Shown here in pieces: positions 6,605 through 14,229 of a DNA stretch of 24,655 nt. Source of the stretch: an uncultured Eubacteriales bacterium (GTDB lineage Bacteria > Bacillota > Clostridia > Oscillospirales > Oscillospiraceae). Position 1 is the stretch's first letter. Each line of letters begins with the position of its first letter. A program made the position numbers and the translations under genes. The notes below the pieces were generated by a model. That model had not been told where the DNA came from. It was given only the letters and a program-made list of their open reading frames with translations, and did not search any database. The stretch spans positions 1-24,655 of the forward strand of contig UQQF01000029.1 of NCBI GenBank assembly GCA_900543085.1. Reading direction: 5' to 3'.

Positions 6605-8686
6605 ATGCTGGAAGTATTGGCGAGCGCGGAAAACGCCGAGGCCGTGATAGCCTCGGTGCAGAGCGGCGCGGACGCGGTTATAATACGCTTCGGCGGCAGC
6701 GGAGCGCACGGTTTTACGGAGGACGGGCTCAAAAAGTCGGTCCGCTATTGCCGTGTGCGCGGCTGCCGTGTCTACGCCCAGCTCGACACGCTGGTGGCCG
6801 ACTCCGAGGCCGCCGCCGCGGCGGCTCTGGCGCGGCGCGCCTGCGAGCTCGGCGTCGACGCGCTGATAGCCCAGGATCTCGGCTTCATCCCGATGGCCAA
6901 GGCCGTCGCGCCCGAGGTGCCCATCTTCGCCGGGGAGCGGCTGGGTCTGCACAACACGGCCGGCATAGAGGCCGTGAGGCAGCTCGGCGTGACGCGCGTC
7001 TTCGTCCCGCGCGAGCTGTCCCTGGACGAGATACGCTCCCTGGCCGGGCGCACCGGCGTGGAGCTGGCCGTCAGCGTCGCCGGCGAGCAGTGCCCCGCCC
7101 GCGCGGGACAGTGCTGGCTCAGCGCCCTCAACGGCTCCGGCAGCGCCAACCGCGGCAACTGCTCGCGCGTGTGCGAGTCGCGCTACAGCCTCGGCGGCCG
7201 GATGGACGACTTCCCGCTGTCCACCAAGCCGGCACTGCTGCTCTCGCGGCTGGCCGAGCTGGAGGCGGCCGGGGTCAGGTGCGCCGTTATAGGCGACACC
7301 GACAGGCCGGAGCAGCTCGCGCGCCTGGTGGGCATCTGCTCGGTCTGCACGCGCGAGGGGCGCGTCCCCACCCCGCTGGAGCTGGACGAGCTGAACACCC
7401 TCTTTGCCGGGCGTGAATTCACCGACGCCTATCTCGACGGCAAGGCCGAGGACGCCGCCGGCGTCCCGTTTGAGCCGGAGCGCGACGACCTGCGCGCGTC
7501 CGAGAGGGCGATGGGTCTGGTGCGCCGCGGCTACGGCAGCCGCGAGCTGCGCCGGGTGCGCGTGGAGTTCTTCTTCGCCGCCAAGCCCAATATGCCGCTG
7601 CTGGCCGGAATAAAGGACGCCGACGGCAACCACGTACAGTGGAAGGGTCCCGTGGTCAACAGCGCCCCCGGCGAGGAGATAAGCGAGTCCTCCGTCTCCG
7701 GCGAGCTGCAGCGCACAAAGGGTACGCCCTACCACTGTGACCGCGTTATGGCCTTCGTCCCGCGCGGCTGCGTAGTCCCCCCCGGGACTGTCATAGAGGC
7801 GCGCCGCGCGCTGATACACGCGCTGACCGCCAAACGCGCCGAGGTACCCGCGCGCGCCACCGGCGCGCTGAGCGCCCCCTCCGGCGCCGACATCCCCAGC
7901 GAGTCGCTGGCCGTCTGCGTGGAGGTCAAGAGCGCGTCGCAGCTCTCGGACGAGCTGGCGGCGCTGAAGGCCGACTACCTGTACCTGCCGCTGACGGAAA
8001 TAGCCGAGGCCGCGCCGATGCTCGAGCGCTTCGCGGACAACGGCACCGCCATCGCCGCCGTGCTGCCCCGCGTCATACACGACAGCGAGCTGGCCACCGT
8101 CGGCCGGCTGCTGCAGCGCGCCCGCGCCGTGGGCGTGACCCAGGCGCTGGTGGGCAACCTCGGCCACATCGCGCTCACGCGCATGGCCGGCATGGAGGCG
8201 CGCGGCGACTACGGTTTGAACATCTTCAACTCCTACGCCGTCGCGGCCGCGGCCGGCGCGGGACTGCTGAGCGTCACGGCCAGCTTCGAGCTGAAGCTGG
8301 AGCAGATACGCGCGCTGTCCAAGCCCATAGACGTGGAGATGATAGCCTACGGGCGGCTGCCCGCCATGCTCACCGAGCGGTGCATCATCAAGGCCAGCGC
8401 CCGCCGCTGCGTCTGCACCGGCGGCATGAAGCTCTCTGACAGCTACGGCCACGTCATGCCCGTGATGCGCGAGTACGTCTGCCGCAACGCGATATACAGC
8501 TCCGACAAGGTGTATATGGCCGACCGCAGGGCTGAGCTGCAGCGCGCGGGCGTGAGCCGGATGCGGCTGCTGTTCACCAACGAGGGCGCGCGCGAGTGCG
8601 TCGAGGTCACCAAGTCCTGCATGGGACAAAGCTCGTACAGGCCGAACGGCCTGACGCGAGGATTCTACGTAAAGGGCGTTGATTGA
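6605..8686 (+). CDS. U32 family peptidase-like protein with DUF3656 region
   Basis: 693 aa. The N-terminal U32 TIM-barrel-type domain (LEVLASAENAEAVIASVQSGADAVI) carries the characteristic cysteine cluster C163, C170, C186, C190 in the context C-x6-C...SANRGNCSRVC. In studied U32 members these four cysteines hold a [4Fe-4S] cluster. After residue 300 comes a DUF3656-type region, then a C-terminal barrel-like part with further cysteines. U32 proteins were first called collagenases, but several act in RNA or cofactor hydroxylation; the substrate here is unknown. ATG at 6605 follows GGGAGGG. It heads the cluster and its stop is one base before the maf start, an order common in Clostridia. Confidence 0.88.
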   Translation: MLEVLASAENAEAVIASVQSGADAVIIRFGGSGAHGFTEDGLKKSVRYCRVRGCRVYAQLDTLVADSEAAAAAALARRACELGVDALIAQDLGFIPMAKAVAPEVPIFAGERLGLHNTAGIEAVRQLGVTRVFVPRELSLDEIRSLAGRTGVELAVSVAGEQCPARAGQCWLSALNGSGSANRGNCSRVCESRYSLGGRMDDFPLSTKPALLLSRLAELEAAGVRCAVIGDTDRPEQLARLVGICSVCTREGRVPTPLELDELNTLFAGREFTDAYLDGKAEDAAGVPFEPERDDLRASERAMGLVRRGYGSRELRRVRVEFFFAAKPNMPLLAGIKDADGNHVQWKGPVVNSAPGEEISESSVSGELQRTKGTPYHCDRVMAFVPRGCVVPPGTVIEARRALIHALTAKRAEVPARATGALSAPSGADIPSESLAVCVEVKSASQLSDELAALKADYLYLPLTEIAEAAPMLERFADNGTAIAAVLPRVIHDSELATVGRLLQRARAVGVTQALVGNLGHIALTRMAGMEARGDYGLNIFNSYAVAAAAGAGLLSVTASFELKLEQIRALSKPIDVEMIAYGRLPAMLTERCIIKASARRCVCTGGMKLSDSYGHVMPVMREYVCRNAIYSSDKVYMADRRAELQRAGVSRMRLLFTNEGARECVEVTKSCMGQSSYRPNGLTRGFYVKGVD

Positions 8687-8687
8687 T

Positions 8688-9260
8688 ATGGCTATAATTC
8701 TCGCCTCCGCGTCCCCCAGGCGGCGTGAGCTGCTGGAGAACGTGGGAGTTCACGACATGGTGATAATCCCTGCCCACGGCGAGGAGCACGCGCCCGAGGG
8801 CGCCGGCGCGGCCGAGGCCGTCATGGCCATCTCGCGCGGCAAGGCGCTGGAGGTGGCGGAACAATGCTCCGCCGGGGACGTCATAATAGCGGCGGACACC
8901 GTGGTCTGCCTGGACGGCGACATACTCGGCAAGCCCCGTGACGAGGCCGAGGCCGCGGACATGCTCCGGCGGCTGTCCGGGCGCGAGCACGAGGTGTACA
9001 CGGGCGTGACCGTCATGCGCGGCGGGGACATCCGCTGCTCGGTGGAACGCACGCTGGTGCGCTTCCGCCCGCTGACGCCGGGCGAGATCGCCGCCTACGT
9101 CGCCACGGGCGAGCCGATGGACAAGGCCGGGGCCTACGGCGCGCAGGGTGTCGCCAGCCTCTTTGTGGAGGGCATAACCGGAGATTTTTTCAACGTTATG
9201 GGACTGCCCATGTGCGTCCTGGGACGTATGCTTAGCGAGTTGGGTGTGAGTCTGCTGTGA
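8688..9260 (+). CDS. maf: Maf-family nucleoside triphosphate pyrophosphatase
   Basis: 190 aa, the normal family length. It shows the N-terminal signature ILASASPRRRELL (4-16), AADTVV with the catalytic aspartate D70, the LGKPRDEAEAADML segment and SGREHEVYTGV. It ends with the usual EGITGDFFNVMGLP. Family role: hydrolysis of non-canonical or regular nucleoside triphosphates (dTTP/UTP-type) to monophosphate, with links to septation arrest in Bacillus. I start it at ATG 8688 because MAIILASASPRR is the conserved beginning. The TTG nine bases earlier gives an atypical extension. The ribosome binding site is weak, suggesting coupling to the U32 gene. Confidence 0.92.
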   Translation: MAIILASASPRRRELLENVGVHDMVIIPAHGEEHAPEGAGAAEAVMAISRGKALEVAEQCSAGDVIIAADTVVCLDGDILGKPRDEAEAADMLRRLSGREHEVYTGVTVMRGGDIRCSVERTLVRFRPLTPGEIAAYVATGEPMDKAGAYGAQGVASLFVEGITGDFFNVMGLPMCVLGRMLSELGVSLL

Positions 9261-10192
9261 AGGAATACCTGAAGAAAAACGGAATACGTCTCGCCGTCAT
9301 CCTCCTGGCCGTGCTGCTGGTGGTCTCGGTGTCCTCGCAGCTGCTGGGCGGCAGCGCGGGCTTCCTGACCAACATCATCCTGGCCGTGCGCGAGCCGATA
9401 AACAAGGCCGCCACGGCTGCGGGCAGCCTGCTCGACGGCCTCTACGGCTATATCTTTGAGTACGAGCAGCTCCAGGCGGAGCTTGAAGCCACGCAGATGC
9501 AGCTGGCCGAGGCGCAGGAGGAAGTGCGCGCCGGGCAGGAGGCCGTGGAGGAGAACCGCCGGTACGAACAGCTCCTGGGCTTTGCCGAGGACCACTCGGA
9601 CTACGTCATGGAGCAGGCGCGAATCACCTCCTGGAACGCCTCCAACTTTGAGCACAGCTTTATGATAAGCAAGGGCTCGTCCAGCGGCATCGAGGTCGGC
9701 GACGCGGTGATAGACGAGACCGGCGCGCTGGTCGGGCAGGTGACCGAGGTCGCCACGTCCTCGGCCACGGTCAGCACGGTCATCGACGTCAACACCCGTA
9801 TCGGCGCGCTGGTCGGCACCAACGGCTCGGCGGCCATGCTCGTCGGCGACTACGCGCTCATGCGGCAGGGTCAGGTGATCGTCACATGGCTGACTGAGGG
9901 CGCGCAGCTCTTTCTCGACGACGAGATACTGACCTCCGGCTCCGGCGACCAGATCCCCTCCGGGCTTGTCATCGGCACGGTGACCAGCATACAGACCGAG
10001 GCCGCAGGCCAGACCGAGTACGGCATCATCACGCCCTCGGCTAACCTCGACTCCCTGGTGCAGGTCTTCATAATCAAGGACTTCGGCCAGAGCTCGGACA
10101 GCTCCGGCCAGGACACCACGCCGGAGGCCAGCCCGAGCCCGAGCCCGGACGTCAGCCCGCAGCCGAGCGTGACCCCGACCACGGAGGGCTGA
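9257..10192 (+). CDS. mreC: rod shape-determining protein MreC
   Basis: 311 aa. One membrane anchor (10-30) is followed by a coiled coil (about 66-105, ELEATQMQLAEAQEEV). The extracytoplasmic beta-rich MreC domain contains the conserved segments ARITSWNASNFEHSFMIS and GAVI-like repeats (GDAVIDETGALVGQVTEV). The last 30 residues form a Ser/Pro/Thr-rich tail, PEASPSPSPDVSPQPS. MreC scaffolds the elongation machinery on the outer face of the membrane and contacts PBP2. The GTG start overlaps the maf stop (GTGA). No mreB precedes it, unlike the common mreB-mreC-mreD order. Confidence 0.93.
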   Translation: MKEYLKKNGIRLAVILLAVLLVVSVSSQLLGGSAGFLTNIILAVREPINKAATAAGSLLDGLYGYIFEYEQLQAELEATQMQLAEAQEEVRAGQEAVEENRRYEQLLGFAEDHSDYVMEQARITSWNASNFEHSFMISKGSSSGIEVGDAVIDETGALVGQVTEVATSSATVSTVIDVNTRIGALVGTNGSAAMLVGDYALMRQGQVIVTWLTEGAQLFLDDEILTSGSGDQIPSGLVIGTVTSIQTEAAGQTEYGIITPSANLDSLVQVFIIKDFGQSSDSSGQDTTPEASPSPSPDVSPQPSVTPTTEG

Positions 10193-10193
10193 G

Positions 10194-10697
10194 ATGCTTA
10201 GGGATCTGATAAATCTGGAGAAGATACGGCGCGTCCTGCTGTACCTGGCGTATATTTTTGTCGCGCAGTTTTTCCAGGACACGTTTTTCTCCGCCATACC
10301 GCTGTTCGGAGTGAAGATGTTCTTCATGCCCGCCGTGGTCGTGGCCATAGGCGCGTTTGAAGGCGGCGTCTGGGGCGCGGCGCTGGGACTGGTGACGGGC
10401 TTCCTCACCGATATAAGCTACGGCAACGTGGCGCTCTTTACGGTGCTGTTCCCGCTGCTGGGCTTCTTCTCCGGCGTGTTCACGCGCTGGTTCGTCAACG
10501 CCAGTCTGTTCGCGTACCTCATCATGTGCCTTGTCGCGTTCGCGGTGACCGCCGCGGCGCAGATGCTGGAGCTGCTGCTGACCGGCAACGCGCTGCTGCC
10601 CATGCTGCGCACGGCGATAATACAGACGCTCTGGTCCATGCCCATGGCCGCGGCGCTCTATTTCCCCTGCAGGGCGATAGGCAGGAAAAAGATATAG
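10194..10697 (+). CDS. mreD: rod shape-determining protein MreD
   Basis: 167 aa, mostly hydrophobic with about five membrane segments. It carries the family pattern AIPLFGVKMFFMPAVVVAIGAFEGGVWGAALGLVTGFLTDISYG, given here as its segments ALGLVTGFLTD and SYGNVALFT. MreD is an integral membrane partner of MreC in the elongasome. ATG at 10194 has GGAGGG upstream, inside the end of mreC; the two genes are one base apart. The sequence is divergent, as usual for MreD, and context supports the call. Confidence 0.88.
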   Translation: MLRDLINLEKIRRVLLYLAYIFVAQFFQDTFFSAIPLFGVKMFFMPAVVVAIGAFEGGVWGAALGLVTGFLTDISYGNVALFTVLFPLLGFFSGVFTRWFVNASLFAYLIMCLVAFAVTAAAQMLELLLTGNALLPMLRTAIIQTLWSMPMAAALYFPCRAIGRKKI

Positions 10698-10741
10698 GTG
10701 TGATAGTGTAACCGCATACCCACGGAGAAAGGAAACACTAC

Positions 10742-12883
10742 ATGGGAAGTAAAATCAAAACCTCTCGAGTCGTGGCCTTCGGCCTCATAGTCGCGCTGCT
10801 CATGGCGCTTTGCGTCGGCACGCTCTACCAGGTGCAGATCCTCAACGGCTCGGCCTACGCCGACGAGAGCGCCAACCGCAGCTATACGAACGAGACCGTC
10901 ACGGCCGCGCGAGGGAACATCCTCGACCGCTACGGCCGCGTGCTGGTGTCCAACCGCGAGTGCTACAACCTCGTCATCAACACCACCGCCCTGTTCGAGG
11001 AGGAAGACCCCAACGCTGTCATACTCCAGATGGTGAACATCGTCGAGCAGGCCGGGGACGAGTTCACCGACGACCTGCCCATCACCGACTCGCCCCCCTT
11101 CGAGTACACCAACATGACGGCCTTCCAGCGCACGCTGCTCAACGCCTACTTCTCCCGCCACGAGCTGGACGAGGACACCACCGCCGTTGAGCTGATGAGC
11201 TATTTCCGCACCCGCTACGAGATAGACAACAGCTACTCCGCCGAGGATATGCGCAAGATAAGCGCCGTGCGCTACGCGCTGAACGTGCGCTACGCCATCA
11301 ACACCAGCGACTACATCTTCGTCGAGGACGCCAGCATCGACCTCATCAGCGAGATCATGGGCGTGGTCGGCAGCATAATCGAGGTCGAAAGCAGCTATGT
11401 GCGCGAGTACAACACGCAGTACGCCGCCCACGTGCTCGGCTATGTCGGCAACATGACCGAGGCGCAGATGGAGCAGTACATGGTCGGCGACAACAGCGGC
11501 TACAACTACGACACCAAGGTCGGCCAGTCCGGAGCCGAGTCCGCCTTTGAGGACTGGCTGCACGGCACCGACGGCAGCAGCCGTGTGGAGCGGAACGCCG
11601 ACGGCACCGTGGTGAACACCACCTACCTGGAAGACCCCGTGCCCGGCAACCACGTGTACCTGACCATCGACATCCAGCTCCAGGAGGCCGTGGAGCGCGC
11701 GCTGGAAAACGGCATAATCAGCCTGCAGCAGAAGCGCACCCAGGACAACCTGAAGGCTCAGCAGGAGGGCCGCACCGAGGACATCAAGGAGGACATCAAG
11801 GAGGGCGCCGTGGTCGTCGTGGACGTCAAGTCCGGCAACCCGCTGGCCATAGCCAGCCACCCCACCTTTGACGCCTCCACCGTCATCGAGGACTGGAAGG
11901 AGCTGACCGCCAACGAGGGCGACCCCGAAACGCCTCAGCCGCTGTACAACTACGCGCTCAACGGCGCCTACGCCCCCGGCTCCACGTTCAAGCCCCTCAC
12001 CGCGCTGGCGGCGCTCAGCGAGAGCATCATCAACACCGAGACGCGCATAGACTGCCTGGGCATCTTCTCCAAGTACGCCGACCAGGGCTACGCCCCCGAG
12101 TGCTGGATCTGGACCGACATGGAGCTCACCCACGGCAACGACAACGTCTCCGAGGCGCTGCGCGACTCCTGTAACTACTTCTTCTACTCCGTGGCCGACC
12201 AGATGGGCATAGACATCATGGTCGACTACGCCAAGAACTTCGGCCTGGGCGAGAGCACGGGCATAGAGCTGGCCGAGTCCACCGGCCACATGGCCAACCC
12301 CGACGACCACCTCAGCTACGACGTGGACGAGTGGGTGTACGGCGACACGCTGCAGGCCGGCATCGGCCAGTCCGAGAGCACGTTCACCCCGCTGCAGCTG
12401 GCCGAGTACTGCGCGGCCATCGCCAACGGCGGCACCCGCCACAGCGCCAGCATACTCAAGAGCGTGCGCAGCTTCGACTACTCCCGCCAGCTCTACGAGG
12501 GCGAGACCGAGGTGCTCAGCACCGTCGACTCCGCCGACTACAACTGGGCTGCCGTGCAGTACGGCATGTACCTGTTCACGCACGACGTCAACAGCTCGTC
12601 CTACAACGCCTACGCCACCTTCAGCAACTACTCATACAACGGCCAGAGCATCGGCGTGGCCGCCAAGTCCGGCACCGCCCAGCGCGGTGAGGGCAGGACC
12701 AACAACGGTATCTTCATCTGCTATGCGCCCTACGACGACCCCGAGATCGCCGTCGCCATAGTCGTAGCCCGCGCCCAGGCCGGCTCCAACCTCATCGGCA
12801 TAGCCAAGGACGTGCTGGACTCCTACTTCGCGCTCAGCACCGACACCAGCAGCGCCGACCACGAGAACACGCTGCTGCAATAA
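10742..12883 (+). CDS. mrdA: penicillin-binding protein 2, elongation transpeptidase
   Basis: 713 aa class B PBP. A single N-terminal membrane anchor (9-30) is followed by the dimerisation/pedestal region starting at ARGNILDRYGRVLVSN. The transpeptidase domain holds all three motifs: STFK (nucleophile S414, K417), SCN (S476-C477-N478) and KSGT (642-645). Role: cross-linking of peptidoglycan for side-wall growth together with MreC and MreD. ATG at 10742 follows GAGAAAGGAAA. The acidic insertion around 340-353 contains a tandem DNA repeat giving EDIK twice. It is the last gene of the cluster. Transcription then meets the hairpin block, whose final two hairpins look like terminators. Confidence 0.93.
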   Translation: MGSKIKTSRVVAFGLIVALLMALCVGTLYQVQILNGSAYADESANRSYTNETVTAARGNILDRYGRVLVSNRECYNLVINTTALFEEEDPNAVILQMVNIVEQAGDEFTDDLPITDSPPFEYTNMTAFQRTLLNAYFSRHELDEDTTAVELMSYFRTRYEIDNSYSAEDMRKISAVRYALNVRYAINTSDYIFVEDASIDLISEIMGVVGSIIEVESSYVREYNTQYAAHVLGYVGNMTEAQMEQYMVGDNSGYNYDTKVGQSGAESAFEDWLHGTDGSSRVERNADGTVVNTTYLEDPVPGNHVYLTIDIQLQEAVERALENGIISLQQKRTQDNLKAQQEGRTEDIKEDIKEGAVVVVDVKSGNPLAIASHPTFDASTVIEDWKELTANEGDPETPQPLYNYALNGAYAPGSTFKPLTALAALSESIINTETRIDCLGIFSKYADQGYAPECWIWTDMELTHGNDNVSEALRDSCNYFFYSVADQMGIDIMVDYAKNFGLGESTGIELAESTGHMANPDDHLSYDVDEWVYGDTLQAGIGQSESTFTPLQLAEYCAAIANGGTRHSASILKSVRSFDYSRQLYEGETEVLSTVDSADYNWAAVQYGMYLFTHDVNSSSYNAYATFSNYSYNGQSIGVAAKSGTAQRGEGRTNNGIFICYAPYDDPEIAVAIVVARAQAGSNLIGIAKDVLDSYFALSTDTSSADHENTLLQ
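11777..11800 (+). repeat. 12-bp perfect tandem duplication inside PBP2
   Basis: GAGGACATCAAG occurs twice head to tail, encoding EDIK-EDIK within a charged stretch of the transpeptidase domain. It keeps the frame. Confidence 0.9.
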
Positions 12884-12899
12884 CGCACCACATAAACGA

Positions 12900-12928
12900 A
12901 AGGAAGTCAGGCTCTCGCCTGACTTCCT
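12900..12928. repeat. boundary palindrome, copy 1
   Basis: A 12-bp perfect stem with arm AGGAAGTCAGGC and loop TCTC. It is followed by CAGCTTTTC, so it has no proper T-tract. The 29 bases are identical to 13162-13190, 262 bases further on. Confidence 0.95.
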
Positions 12929-13125
12929 CAGCTTTTCAAAAAACCTCGTAGAGTTTCGCGCCCTATGGGCGCGAAAGGGACTAAAATCATTTTCGGCGGC
13001 GGCGTGTACGTCGCCGAAAATACTTCTCGCGAAGCGAGCGTCGAATTGTCCGCCTTTGGCGGACAACCGAGGCGCAGAGCGCAGCGTTGGTCTTCATCGG
13101 CCGCTCGCGGCCGGGGGACTTTATT

Positions 13126-13156
13126 GTAAAAAAAGGCCGTCGAGGCCTTTTTTTAC
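13126..13156. terminator. bidirectional terminator hairpin, 13-bp stem
   Basis: A perfect stem has arms GTAAAAAAAGGCC and GGCCTTTTTTTAC around GTCGA. The A7/T7 arms give a U-rich end in either direction, so it can stop both the mre operon and the opposing editing gene. Confidence 0.75.
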
Positions 13157-13161
13157 AGTCT

Positions 13162-13196
13162 AAGGAAGTCAGGCTCTCGCCTGACTTCCTTTTTTA
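13162..13196 (+). terminator. boundary palindrome, copy 2, with T-tract
   Basis: The same palindrome as copy 1 extends here to a 13-bp stem and is followed directly by a run of six Ts. It therefore has the form of a rightward intrinsic terminator. It abuts the stop codon of the convergent gene (13194-13196). Confidence 0.8.
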
Positions 13197-13745
13197 GTCC
13201 TGTCCGGTCAGCTCCACCACGGTCATCTCGTGGCCGGTGGCGGGGAGATACACGTCCGTCATGTCCTTTGTGCGCATCTTCATGCTGGATGTGTTCACGC
13301 AGGGGTGGCAGCCGAAATACTCCTGGCGGAGCACGTCGCCGTCCACGATGAGGCGCACGCGCTGCTCCTTGTCGTTCATGAGCCCCATGACGCTCACCGC
13401 GCCCGGCTGGAGATCCAGCAGCTCCAACATGTCCTCCTCGTTGGCGAAGGAGAGCCGCGCCACGCCGAGCTGTTTGGACAGCTCCTTGGTGCGGAAGGGC
13501 TTGTCCCCGGGCATCAGCAGCAGATAGTGGTTAGTTCGCTGGCGGTTGCAGAGAAAGAGGTTCTTGCATATCAGCACGCCCAGCACGGCGTCTATCTTGT
13601 TGCAGTCCTCCATGGTCATGGCGGGCATGTCAAAGTGGTCCGTGCGCCAATACTCTATGCCCAGAGAGTCGAGAAAGTCGTAGGTGCGCACCTCGCGCTC
13701 AAGCCTGCCCCCGCAGTCGGCGGGACGGCCGGTGTACAGTTCCAT
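13194..13745 (-). CDS. stand-alone prolyl-tRNA editing protein (YbaK/ProX-type deacylase)
   Basis: 183 aa, consisting of a YbaK/aminoacyl-tRNA deacylase domain. Recognisable elements are TMEDCNKIDAVLGVLICKNLFLCNR with the conserved lysine, RTKELSKQLGVARLSFA, LQPGAVSVMGLMND, and the closing EYFGCHPCVNTSSMKM, which matches the GxHPxxNT signature of ProX/PrdX-like editing domains. Family role: hydrolysis of alanine or similar residues mischarged onto tRNA-Pro, in trans to prolyl-tRNA synthetase. Specificity (Ala versus Cys) cannot be read safely. ATG at 13745 has AGGAGG seven bases upstream. It is monocistronic and faces the PBP2 gene across the palindrome block. Confidence 0.88.
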   Translation of the reverse strand: MELYTGRPADCGGRLEREVRTYDFLDSLGIEYWRTDHFDMPAMTMEDCNKIDAVLGVLICKNLFLCNRQRTNHYLLLMPGDKPFRTKELSKQLGVARLSFANEEDMLELLDLQPGAVSVMGLMNDKEQRVRLIVDGDVLRQEYFGCHPCVNTSSMKMRTKDMTDVYLPATGHEMTVVELTGQD

Positions 13746-13774
13746 AGCTTGTCCTCCTAAATGCTTATACGCGC

Positions 13775-13780
13775 ATTATA
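13775..13780 (-). promoter_or_regulatory. extended -10 element for the editing gene
   Basis: On the minus strand TATAAT is preceded by TGC, 30 bases before the start codon. No good -35 is visible; TGGCAA about 18 bases upstream is the best match. Confidence 0.5.
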
Positions 13781-13866
13781 GCACATCGCGCCCGCGCTTG
13801 CCAGCAGCAAACGCTCCGAGCCGGAATATGGCGCGATTTAAATTTAGTTCAGGCGAAGCTTTGCTA

Positions 13867-13895
13867 TTGACTTAAATATTATTTAGTGCTATACT
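13867..13895 (+). promoter_or_regulatory. promoter of the DUF2089 gene with AT-rich quasi-palindrome
   Basis: TTGACT (13867-13872) and TATACT (13890-13895, preceded by TGC) are 17 bases apart. The spacer contains CTTAAATATTATTTAG (13871-13886), which pairs at 7 of 8 positions with itself. A related TTTAAATTTAG lies upstream at 13837-13847. These are possible operator sites; the binding protein is unknown. Confidence 0.6.
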
Positions 13896-13920
13896 GCGTT
13901 TTATTAAAGGAGGCAGGGCT

Positions 13921-14229
13921 ATGACAGTGGAAATGCTCCCCGAGTGGATGTCGGGGCTGGACGATGAGGACTTGGCGTTCATGAAGCGGTTCATGCTCGC
14001 CTCCGGCTCGCTCAAAGAGGTCGCGCGGCAGTACGGCGTGTCCTATCCCACCGTGAGGCTGAGGCTGGACAGGCTGATACAGAAGATACGCATCGGCGAG
14101 GAGACGGCGCAGGAGCCGTACATAGCGCTGATAAAGCGCCTGGCCGTGGAGGACCGCATAGACGTCGACGCCGCGAAGACGCTGATAGGCGAATACAAAA
14201 AGCTCTCCGGGAGGAAGGACAATGCTTAG
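13921..14229 (+). CDS. DUF2089 family helix-turn-helix protein
   Basis: 102 aa. The conserved core LPEWMSGLDDEDLAFMKRFMLASGSLKEVARQYGVSYPTVRLRLDRLIQKI is seen here as LPEWMSGLDDEDLAF (6-20), ASGSLKEVARQYGVSY and PTVRLRLDRLI. This is a sigma-region-4-like helix-turn-helix. Many DUF2089 proteins carry an N-terminal zinc ribbon; this one has no cysteines and lacks it. It is probably a DNA-binding regulator, with unknown target. The ATG sits behind AAAGGAGG and a good promoter. It overlaps the following small membrane protein gene by eight bases, so the two are likely made together. Confidence 0.82.
   Translation: MTVEMLPEWMSGLDDEDLAFMKRFMLASGSLKEVARQYGVSYPTVRLRLDRLIQKIRIGEETAQEPYIALIKRLAVEDRIDVDAAKTLIGEYKKLSGRKDNA

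Larger units (their letters stand above)
12900..13191. repeat. non-coding palindrome block between PBP2 and the prolyl-tRNA editing gene
   Basis: The whole gap between two convergent genes is made of hairpins, with no credible open frame. In order: 12901-12928 (12-bp stem, TCTC loop); 12954-12976 (10 bp, TAT loop); 12989-13021 (10 bp plus an inner extension); 13026-13038 (5 bp, GAA loop); 13046-13066 (9 bp, TTT loop); 13098-13113 (6 bp, CTCG loop); 13126-13156 (13 bp with A7/T7); 13162-13191 (13 bp followed by Ts). The first and last hairpins are identical. It may be a mobile repeat of the MITE/REP kind, a structured RNA, or a stack of terminators; the sequence alone does not decide. Confidence 0.8.

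Noticed and set aside
6473..8629. A 718-codon frame antisense to the U32 peptidase gene
   Set aside because: Low-complexity composition (A, G, H, L, R), no domain, and it lies opposite a well-supported gene. The same holds for the long frames opposite PBP2 (10658-12583), phoR (19120-21012) and GH13 (14796-16082).
12900..13190. Two identical palindromic repeats as a minimal CRISPR array
   Set aside because: Only two copies, separated by 233 bases of further hairpins. There is no regular spacer length and no cas gene.
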